From: Tomocerus qinae
Lineage: Eukaryota; Arthropoda; Collembola; Entomobryomorpha; Tomoceridae
Assembly (NCBI GenBank): GCA_020055645.1
Contig: CM034546.1
Coordinates: 104,863,812-104,927,811, forward strand
DNA: 64,000 nucleotides
Direction: 5' to 3'
Position 1 is the first letter of the stretch. Each line of letters opens with the position of its first letter. The notes beneath the pieces are model-generated. The model worked only from the letters and a program-made list of their open reading frames with translations, was not told the DNA's origin and searched no databases. Made by a program: the position numbers and the translations under genes. Of this stretch, positions 24,988 through 35,048 are shown piece after piece.

Positions 24988-26425
24988 TCAGTAGTGTAGT
25001 CTCGAAACACATACAAGAGTGGATACGGAGACAATGAACATAAGCGTCACGCGTAAGGACAGGTAAACCGTGAAAAAATGAGAAAATAATTCTCCTGTTG
25101 CTTCAAGGTATCCCATTATTTTGCCAAAATAATTCCAATCTGAAATCCAACATGCAACAACAAAACCTAAAGAAATTGTATTTGTGACAATCCAGTAGAA
25201 ACACGTCGTGGTCCACACAGAAAAAGCAATTTCTTCCTGTTGAATAAAATAAAATTTTTATCATTGACAAAGCCGAGAATTTGTTTGTACTATTTACTTT
25301 GATATTACCATGTAAGGAATAAGCAGGTTTATGGTTGGCAACTGTTTGAATTAAAATATATTAGAGATGTGAATTTCACTCCAATTTTGACAAAAAAACT
25401 GTTTAGTTACCTTCAATGTGAATTGGGCCAATTTGTACGCAAAATATACAATCAACAGTCCGTAAAGTACTAACGCAGCTACGAGAGCAATTACACCAAG
25501 GAACTCATCTAGATAACAAAAACTTATGTTTACTTCATAGAATGTTAGATTATTACCGTGAGCATCATTGTCATTGCAAAAACAGAGTATTGTAAATCAA
25601 AATAAACCATGTACAAATGGATGTAAAAAAGTAGCGGCAAAAGAGTAAAACAGTGTCTATTTTTAGTTTAATAATGTTTCTTAAATCATTCTGATATCGA
25701 ACGAGGTATTAAACGATGTTTTAGGACGAATATAACGGAAGTTATGTGAATTTTTATGATTTTACCCCCTTTCCCCTTTTTAGGGGATAACTGTAACCTA
25801 CTTAATAGTGTTCCTTAAGTCATTCTGATATCGAACGAGGTATTAAACGATTTTTTAGGACGAATATAACGAAATTTAAGTCAATTTTTATGATTTTACC
25901 CCCTTCCCCTGTTAGGGGATGACTGTAACCTCCTTAATGGTGTTCCTTAAATCATTCTGATATCGAACGAGGTATTAAACGATTTTTTAGGACGAATATA
26001 ACGAAAGTTACGTCAATTTTTATGATTTTACCCCCTTCCCCTGTTAGGGGATGACTGTAACCTCCTTAATGGTGTTCCTTAAATCATTCTGATATCGAAC
26101 GAGGTATTAAACGATTTTTTAGGACGAGTATAACGGATGTTACGTCTATTTTTATGATTTTACCCCCTTCCCCTGTTAGGGGATGATTGTAACCTACTTA
26201 ATAGTGTTCCTTAAATCATTCTGATATCGAACGAGGTATTACACGACTTTTTACGACACACAGAACGGAAGTTACGTCAATTTTTAATTTTCGAACCCCA
26301 CCCCTGGTCAGGGGGTGTGGCCGATTTTGCCCATTCACGAACTTGATCTGTCTTTTGACCCCTAGAATGCGTAAAAAAAGTTTCAACGGATTATATCATT
26401 CCGTTCGAAAGTTATCGTGCTTACG

Positions 26426-26459
<34 letters not shown>

Positions 26460-27076
26460 TTGGTCATTCCTATAAAGCAGCTGCCGCTACTTAATAAATA
26501 TTAATTACATATGCGATTTAAATACAATTTTTAGTTTTAGTCCCTATCAAAAGCAAGTACATACTTAAATCATGACTTAATCTGTGTTTATTTTGCTTTT
26601 CCTCCAATTGAATTACTTACCTTTTTTATTGCTTTTTTCTTCTACCAGGAGTTCGTAACGACTAAGCATGTGCATTAGACTAGCTAAATAATCATACTCT
26701 TTCGTGCTCCATACTTCTGAATTCTTAGCTTCTATTTCGTCTTGAATTTCTGTATACCCAATTTTCAATTCATTAATTTCTTCACTAATTCTTACATAGT
26801 CCGAGTAAGCATGAACAGCCAGAAATGGCATGACGCATAGGTAAATGATTCCCAAAACCTGGAAAATAAAAATGTAAAGAGCTCGTTAGATAGGATTGAA
26901 AACTAACACCAACCTAATAAATGATTGATTATTATAAGCTCATTTTCATCAAAGCATAGTACTGTAGCCTCTCCTTGTTGTAGTATCTCTCAAAAACTGT
27001 ATCTAAATGAAATGAATATTCAAATTACCAAATCTATGACTGTGACAATGAAGTAAATTTTGGTTATATTTTCCAT
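24988..27076 (-). CDS. Four-transmembrane protein, cluster gene 3 (subfamily II, long charged loop)
   Basis: Four minus-strand exons: 27076-27029, 26858-26621, 25508-25411, 25236-24988. Phases are 0/1/0; 633 nt, 210 aa. Exon 1 (M-E-N-I-T to V-I-D-L) parallels M-E-H-L to I-V-D-I of gene 5, which supports the start chosen although the frame is open upstream. TM segments: about 7-34, 100-120, 138-158 and 183-205. The first loop (about 35-97) is unusually long and rich in Glu and Lys, looking amphipathic and helical, unlike the short loops of its relatives. There is no PPxY motif at the C terminus. Intron 2 holds an 860-bp tandem-repeat element. The molecular role is unknown. Confidence 0.7.
25629..26492. 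mobile_element. Element with 11-bp TIRs, 132-bp tandem repeats and (GACA)n
   Basis: AAGTAGCGGCA (25629-25639) and its exact complement TGCCGCTACTT (26482-26492) bound the block. Inside, a unit starting TCATTCTGATATCGAACGAG recurs at 25686, 25820, 25952, 26084 and 26216, i.e. spacings of 134, 132, 132 and 132. The last unit diverges into a unique tail with an AAAGTTATCGTGCTTACG segment, then about 11 GACA/ACAG repeats (26413-26458). There is no ORF. The structure resembles non-autonomous elements with internal satellites. Confidence 0.75.
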
Positions 27077-29084
27077 CTTGTTTTCAATTAAAAATATCGA
27101 AGTGAAATTGTCCAACAGAATCCAGGAGGCTCCTTGAATCAAAAATAAAATCTCATGTTTCATTTTGTTTCATTAAAAGTGAGACACGCAAGAAAAAATC
27201 TGTTTGGTTTAAAGCAAAACAATGCATAATGTTTTATGTAATTCACTTACCTTTTATTTTGTTGACCAATCCAATCTATAACTGCTTAGAAATGTAACTA
27301 TTATAACCATAATTTAGTCTAAATTATTCCATGAATGATATTGCACTCATTCCAGAATGAAGTTTAGATGAGCAATGCGTATAAGTACCTACTTACACCC
27401 ATGCCCTATGATGAAATTGCTTTAAGTCAGTATTAATATCATATTTGAGAGTTGAGGTTGTATTCATTAAGAATCATGATCATGATCTCGCTATCAATTT
27501 ATAATGCATTCTACTGCAGTAGCAGTCAGCAGTCAATGCATATAGGAATGTCGCATCTACATAGTTGAATGTATACAGTTTAAATGCATACACTATTACA
27601 AGCATAGTCTAGTACCAGTCTAGTCGAAATGGCTTCTAAACACTACTGACAGCCGTGGTAGTACAGAGCACAGATTTGTCACAATGTCAAGTAATAGTAT
27701 AGTAATATGTAAATTTACTACGCAGAAGAGTATAAATGTCACCCAGCAGCACAAGTTCCTATAAAATATCGCCAGATAAGCGACTTGTGTTTGTCAATGT
27801 ACTAAGAGCATGCATTCTTTATCTCAAAATTTGCACTTTGCACTAATAATGGGATACACATATATAAACTCAAGTCTATTAGCAATTATGTGCATTATAT
27901 GCATCAATACTACAGTTAGGCTGTACTTAACGTAAGAAATGTTTCGTTTTCACTATGCATAATGCAAGTTTTAGTATATTTTATTTTACCTTATTGACAA
28001 ACACTTATACATTCATCTATTTTCATGCATACTGTAACATTATTTTATATTTATACACGTTACTAATAGATTTTGTTCAACCAGTCACAGAGCTACTTAC
28101 TTTCTACTTTTATCATTCATCAGAATTTTCAGTCAGTCATCGTCATTAATTATTAATTACAACATTTCACCTTCAGGTACACGGTTTGAATTACATTTCT
28201 CTATTTGGAAGGGACGAGGGTGAGACTGAGTACTTTTTAAGGAATTCTTATAGTAACTTACAGTGCAAATAACAGGATTGAATTTCTCATTTGAGATTCC
28301 CAGTAACATCATCCTCTTCTTTAACATTAATTAACAACCGAGCGAGTAAAATTCGTTTGCATAATATCTGAAACTATTTAGCAGTCTGTTCCAGTCTGCC
28401 GTGTACAATGGAATAACACATTGATGTGACACTTTGCTTGATTATTCAAGTTACCCAAAACATCTAAATAAATTGCTTGACTAATACTAATTGTAATGAA
28501 TATATTATGAATATTCACATTGAGTTGAATATATCAATTGGTTAGAAAGGGGAAGGTGCAAAATTTGCATCTTCTCACAAAATCTTTGACTTTTGGTTCA
28601 GTTAGGTTTAAAAAGGCGATATAAAAGATGTCAAGTCTTACCACCTGCAATTTAACAGAAGACAGTTGGAGGAAAGAATGTCATATTTACGTGTAGACAA
28701 TTTACTATAATAATATACTTTATAATACGTACCTGAAAATATTTTAATCTAAAGTATTTAACAACTTAATATAAAGATTAAAAAGTGCAAATGAAATGGT
28801 TTTAAAGCTTTAAAACTTGATATTGTTGGTGGAAGAAAATAAACTGCATTCAAGTTAATTCTGACATTGCGGTCAATAAGTACAAAGCGTATCATCATAT
28901 CATTTTACATCTCATTTTCTTAAGATAGTAAATATTACTTAGACAAACAAAAGTCGATATCAGTGCTGTGAGATCTGAAGCGATAATTTATAACTTATTA
29001 TTCTATATTCTTAGTTTTACGTTCTATCTATAAATAAATGGAAAACGAGGACAGTAATACTGATTTATACTTATATGTTTCTCA
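27077..29084. other. Spacer between genes 3 and 4
   Basis: AT-rich sequence that should contain the promoter of gene 3 and the 3' UTR of gene 4. I see no supported gene, RNA or repeat. Confidence 0.45.
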
Positions 29085-30107
29085 CTAAGCTATGGAAGCT
29101 TTGACACATTCTTCGTAAGAAGGGGGAGGAGGCTCCACCATTGCTACTGCTGAGGAAGGATAATAAAAATAAACAGCTCCAGAAGAATGTTGATGACAGG
29201 GCATTATATTTCCTTCGCCAAAGGAGTAAGCAATGGCTGAATCTAACTCTCTCATGTACTGTACGACGATGTAGAGAGATGTGCCACGGATGATGATATT
29301 GGCCACGAGAAATACAAGCCCTGCAAATGGCTTGATTTCAGGATGACAAAATAGATTCACGACAATCAGGGTCATGAAGAAAATTGTTACTGAACGCCAA
29401 TAGCGACACATTTTCAATGCATACTCCGGTTGCTTCCCCTGCACATAAAATACTATTTTAATAAAATAATTCCCTACATGGCTAACAATACATAGACTGT
29501 CATTATTACTATCTAACTCAAAATTATATACAACAATACAAATATTTTTTTAAAATATTAGAAATGACTTACAATCTCACTAGCGTTTAACAATTTGACA
29601 GCTGCAATTATTTGTAGAATTATCGCTGCAGTACAGGTTAATGCTGCCGTCCATATCACTAAAATGAATTTAAGACCTGAAAGATTCAAAATCTGCATGT
29701 TAATATGCATATACATGACAATTTAACATATTCATTAGTTAGAGAGTGTAGATTATGCAGTTCTGTTTTACTTGCTCGATCCAAGCGTGGATGGGAGAGT
29801 GTAGTGGATGCTACACCAGCAAATATTATCAGAATGAAGTCAAGTCCAAGAGACATGCTTGATAATACCTGAAAATATTTATTCAATGACAATACATAAT
29901 CATACAAGTCATACTGCTTTTCAGTCTGAACCAAAATATTATGTCTTACAATGTCAACGATTGNNNNNNNNNNNNNNNNNNNNNNNNNNNNNNNNNNNNN
30001 NNNNNNNNNNNNNNNNNNNNNNNNNNNNNNNNNNNNNNNNNNNNNNNNNNNNNNNNNNNNNNNATAAACCGTGTTTTCGAACGAAACCGAAAATTAAAAT
30101 GCTCCAT
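29085..30107 (-). CDS. Four-transmembrane protein with PPxY tail, cluster gene 4 (assembly gap in exon 1)
   Basis: Minus-strand exons: exon 1 from ATG at 30107 into the N gap and out at 29963-29950; exon 2 29868-29772; exon 3 29676-29573; exon 4 29438-29085. Phases 0/1/0 match gene 5. Exon 1 reads M-E-H-F-N-F-R-F-R-S-K before the gap and I-V-D-I after it, parallel to M-E-H-L ... I-V-D-I of gene 5. If its length equals gene 5's 63 nt, only about 5 coding bases are missing and the protein is about 205 aa. Four hydrophobic segments are followed by a short tail ending V-E-P-P-P-P-S-Y-E-E-C-V-K, a PPxY ligand for WW domains such as those of NEDD4-family ligases. Exon 3-4 sequence (K-L-L-N-A-S, C-R-Y-W-R) closely matches gene 5. 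Role unknown; endomembrane or plasma-membrane location is inferred. Confidence 0.72.
29964..30063. other. 100-N assembly gap
   Basis: Exactly 100 N, the conventional placeholder for a gap of unknown size. It lies within exon 1 of four-TM gene 4. Confidence 0.99.
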
Positions 30108-32917
30108 AGTAGTCGTATTCATTGTAGCCTTTAAATATGCTCTCTGTTGTAACTTTCGTTTGGTTGCTTGAAGTAATAGTAAATCCCTAGTGGCTAATGA
30201 TAATATCAAGATGAATAATATTCATAAATTAATAGCACACGTCAATCTGTTCATAACAATTTTAAAATACACTTTAACGATAAACAGATAGGAGAAAAGA
30301 TAAAACGGGGATAAAAGGTTTGTTCTCACAGTCCACTAGACACACTGTTGTGGAATTGAATCTCACAATATGTAAGAAAATGATACAATCCAAAAGAGAA
30401 GTGCGTTCTTGCGGAGTGAGAAAGGAACTTTTTTCTCCAGCAAACTATTTTTGGAAATGTTTTGAAATATGCATCAATGTTTCTCCGCTTCCCACGGCTA
30501 AGACTACATTGTTACAGTTTTAGACTATAACAGACCAATCTTCTGGAAATATACAGCTATACAATCTAAAAAGTTTCGCGCATAAAAATCAGTTAGTATA
30601 CAGATATAGGAATTTGGAGGCAGATAAATGTAATACCTGTACTTTGTACTTATTTGGATGCATTTTGTATAGCCATCTGCGTAGTAAGTATAATAGCTGA
30701 AAGAAACCGATCAATAAAGTAGCTTTGCTATTTGCAAGTGCGCTGAAGTTTCCTGTGCTTACTCTTACGTATTAAGGTAACTTTGCGAATGCGATAAATC
30801 AATTACTCCTCGCAAAGTTACCGCAATTACCTTTTTCTTCTAGAACAAACTGCCTAATTTCATTGTGGAATCCAAACGACTAAATTACCTTCAGGTTTAA
30901 ATACTTCTTCCACATTCCATCCCAACTCTACAGGAAATAATGTTATGCAATGAGTTAGGATCTATTTTAAGCAGAGCAATTATGTCAATCTAAAAGCTTT
31001 GAAATGATAATCACGGAAAATTAGAGCAGGACGAAACAAGCTACCAGAAGCTGGAAATTCCTGCAAAAATTCTAAAATTAGAATATTAGCCATTCCCTAT
31101 TATTTTTCAACTGATGACAATGACAAGCTTTGTAGGGCGACCATTTGGGAAGGGTTTATAAAGGTTAAAAGTGTTATGGTATTCTACAATATAATATTAC
31201 AAAATATTTGCTAAGGTTGAATATTACTAATATCATCAATTTAGTCTGAAAACCACCAAATCTAATGAATCTTTAATAAATTACAAATACATACAGTTAA
31301 AATTAAATATAATGCGTCGTCAAATTAAATATAATATAACTCAGTGTGATAATTATGTGCTCGAGCTGCTTTAAATATAAAATTTTATACAAATGACACG
31401 AAGAAATATTTTATTTTCAAGATTTTTAGTAGTAACAATTTTCCTGACCAGTACAATATGGGAATAATTAAAAACTTATATTATTCTATATACTCTACGC
31501 CAGAAGAACCGATTTTAACAAGTTGCAAATAGTATTTAGTATCAAATCATAGTTTTTTAGAGGTTCAGTAGATATATCACTGAAGTTTAGGAAAGTTAAG
31601 GTACCTACAGTTTTGTAAAAGTCTTAATATTAATAGTGCTTCAGTTTTTATGATTCACACTGCTACAAATAGTAACTAAAAACTTTTGTACAAGTCAGAA
31701 ACAGTATTCAGAAATACAAAATAATTATACATCAAAAATTTATTTCCAAACAAAATATACAGAATTGGAGGAATTGATTATAACTGACTAGGTTTTGGTA
31801 TTAATATACTATCTGTAGAGCATTTAAAGTTCGTAGACTTTTTAATATTGATGTTCTACACCATATAACGGTGGAAATTGAAATATTAATTACACATCAA
31901 TTAACGAAGGAGTAAGTACTTATTGACCATTAACTTAAATATTCGGTGCAAGGGGGTATGTAAACTATATTATCTACAAGAAAAACGCACAACAAAAATT
32001 TCTTAGTTTACAATTTGTGTTTTGGTTGGAAAGTTGGAATGTCTGTATGCCCCTAACATTAAAATTTCGATTTCCCGTAAAAATGCTACTGATTTTTGAC
32101 CAACTTCAGTTTGAAAAACGACTGTAAAGCAATATTTTTACGAACATTATATAATGTACATATATTTTCTATTTCTGTGCAAGTTAATTTTGGAGCTTAG
32201 GGAATACAATTTTATATCTATGCATTCAACAGTTCATGCTATATTCTTAATCGTATCCTATCATAAAAATGCGATTGTTCGGTTTTAGTAAATACCTATA
32301 TAAACATAATTACAGTTGCAGAAAAACTAATAATTTGTACTCGACTGAATACACTTGTAACTCGTAGTTGAACTCTAACCTTGTCCAAATTCCTGGACAT
32401 CTATAACAGTAATGTGATCTGATTGATTATATATTGTATACTGTTTCAATTTTTAACTTGAGTTACATCTTTTATCGCATGTAAAGAAAATGCTAAATTA
32501 AGTCAAATATTCAGTACCTATATCCATGTACCAATGTAAAAGAATCAAGCATTTTTTTATGCCAGACAAGTAACTTTCAGTCAAAATGTACAATAATTAA
32601 ACTGGACAACTTAAATATCATGTTAATTTTTGACTTCTCTGTATTCATTCGTATTCCTTAAGCGAAAGTGTTATCTAAGTGTCTAGCTAATAAACTACAC
32701 CTGTAACCTGACTCAGATTAAATTAGTGTGTTTAAGCAACAGTTTGTAAATATTTTTAAGCCATGGTATCAACCCCCAGTTTGTTTATAAGTACGAATCG
32801 TATAACATTATTTTGTCATAGAGTTGTTGTCGGCCAGCATATTTATGTAAGATATGTAAACATCGAAATCTAGTATACAGACACCAACGGACATGTACAT
32901 AGATATTTAGAACATTT
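30108..32917. other. Spacer between genes 4 and 5
   Basis: AT-rich DNA that should contain the promoter of gene 4 and the 3' UTR of gene 5. Sequence around 30740-30830 has a local inverted pairing (AAGGTAACTTTGCGA with TCGCAAAGTTACCGC). No gene is supported. Confidence 0.45.
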
Positions 32918-35048
32918 TTACTGTCTGAGGTCAGGTTCTTTGTTGACAGGTTGCTTTAAGCATTCTTCATAAGATGGAGGCAGATCCATTCCACTGTTGG
33001 GACCAAGATTCGAAGGTTTGGGCATTTCAGGAGGAGCTGGGAAATATGCACTCGGGTGTTGGTGATGATGCGGGTGACTTGGGTGATTCGGATGCACTGC
33101 CGCGTGAGTAATTATGTGATGAATGGGAAGAATTCCTCCGAATGCCGGTGCTCCGTGAAGCTCTCTCATGTACAAATGTACGTATCGGACACATGTGAGT
33201 CGTAAGATGATATTTGACATCGTGAAGAGATAGATTAGCATACTTCGTCCTTCTGATCCAAAGATTAATTTCACGAACAGAAGGAATGTGAAAAACAAGG
33301 TCACCCGTCGCCAGAAGCGACATTGAATCAGAGCCTCCATGGGATTGGCATTCTGTAAATTTAAAATATTCTATCAATTGTAATTGCCAATCTAAAAATG
33401 CTATCCAGAAATTGACAATTTCTATGATTTTTTATTACCGGTTTGCTTGCATTCAATAATTTTATGGCTGCCATCGTCTGCAAGATACAGGCCATGATTT
33501 GCACCACTACTGCTACCCATATGATTGCCACAATGGAGATAATTTGAAAAAGTCAATACAAACGCTGAATGGGTAAATGGCAGTTGGTTTTACATAGAAA
33601 CCTTAGAGCATACCCAAAAAACAGTAAGAGACGGCCGTCTGAGAGTTTGAGATAGCAAAATTATGTCAATTTGTTGAACGATAAGACCAAGGTTGAGGTT
33701 AGGTGTTAAAGCGAAGGGAAGTGAACGACACAATTCTCCACTATTTTCCACTCCCTGGGCCAGTAACCACACTATCTTCCAATGGCTTCACAATTAATTT
33801 ATAGTTCCAATTCGGAAACCGAAAACAGTCCCCGAAGAAAATTTCACTGTGATCACATTTCACACTATTTGTCGATGTCACTTGTGTTAACTATATTGTC
33901 GTTATTTGTTCGCTTATGATATTCCAAAAAATATCGCTGTTCCAACTACAGGGCAGTTGAGAAATATTGCCGTGATCACAGTGAAATTTTCTTCGGGAGA
34001 CTGTTTTCGGTTTCCGAATTGGAACCATAAATTAATTGTGAAGCCATTGGAAGATAGTGTGGTTACTGGCCCAGGGAGTGGAAAATAGTGGAGAATTGTG
34101 TCGTTCACTTCCCTTCACTTTTAACACCTAACCTCAACCTTGGTCTTATCGTTCAACAAATTGACATAATTTTGCTATCTCAAACTCTCAGACGGCCGTC
34201 TCTTACTGTTTTTTGGGTATGCTCTAAGGTTTCTATGTAAAACCAACTGCCATTTACCCATTCAGCGTTTGTATTGACTTTTTCAAATTATCTCCATTTA
34301 AATCTTCAGCGTTTACCGATTAAATCATTATTCATTGACTATTTAAATTATTTCATTGACCCATTAAATAGCATCCATTTTTTATTACCGGTTTGCTTGC
34401 ATTCAATAATTTTATGGCTGCCATCGTCTGCAAGATACAGGCCATGATTTGCACCACTACTGCTACCCATATGATTGCCACAATCGACTGGACATTGGCT
34501 GAAAGAATATTATGGAAACCATTTCTTGTAAATATGGATAGTTAAATAATTGATTTGTCACGATATAATATTCAGCGGTAATAGATTTCACCGTTTACTT
34601 ACGTTTTTCAATAGACTCAGTTTCAGGGTCATTGTTGTATGGAATTCTATTGTGGTTCTGGCGATTGGGAATGGCAGAAGCCACATTGTTAGCGAATGCG
34701 TCTGGAGCAACACACATCGTAATCACGAACAGAAAGCTCCAGCTCAGAGACATACTGGACAAAATCTATACGTTCATAAACAATAACATCCATTTTATTG
34801 TATGACCCACAGACAATAGAAGTATATGTAAAATAGGGTATTGGAAAAATTGTGTATCTATATGTATATGAATATTTTTACATCATGAGATTTTTTATGG
34901 CTAGTTGGTGATGAATCTAGAAGAGTGATGGATCTAGAATTAATCGCAATTCATTGGTACATTTGTAATTTGAATTATTACTTACTATGTCAACAATGGC
35001 CAGCACATAAACCGTAGGACGATATTTGTATTGATGAAGATGTTCCAT
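32918..35048 (-). CDS. Four-transmembrane protein with His-rich, PPxY tail, cluster gene 5
   Basis: Minus-strand exons: 35048-34986, 34765-34603, 34498-34389, 33352-32918. Phases 0/1/0, 771 nt, 256 aa. TM segments: about 13-40, 79-105, 128-144 and 149-171. The tail has a His-rich stretch of ten His within about 24 residues (about 189-212), then P-P-S-Y-E-E-C at 237-243, a PPxY motif shared with gene 4. Exon 3 is present twice: the copy at 34389-34498 has both splice sites and is used here, while a second copy at 33439-33534 lost its acceptor and first 14 bases. A 765-bp palindrome lies between them in the intron. Paralogous to gene 4 through K-L-L-N-A-S and C-R-(F/Y)-W-R. WW-domain binding and ubiquitin-dependent sorting are inferred from the motif only. 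Confidence 0.77.
33427..33534 (-). pseudogene. Truncated duplicate of exon 3 of four-TM gene 5
   Basis: Identical to 34377-34484 over 108 bases, covering the donor site and all but the first 14 bases of exon 3. Identity stops where the palindrome begins, so this copy has no acceptor and should be skipped in splicing. It arose either by a duplication linked to the palindrome insertion or as an assembly error. Confidence 0.85.
33533..34297. mobile_element. Large palindrome (foldback element) between duplicated exons
   Basis: Left arm 33533-33856 and right arm 33972-34297 are reverse complements with only a few mismatches (about 325 bp each), around a spacer of about 115 bp. The inner ends carry GTGATCAC and the outer ends ATGGAGATAATTTG and its complement. 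ORFs in the arms mirror each other and show no known domain. It lies wholly within an intron of gene 5. Confidence 0.85.
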
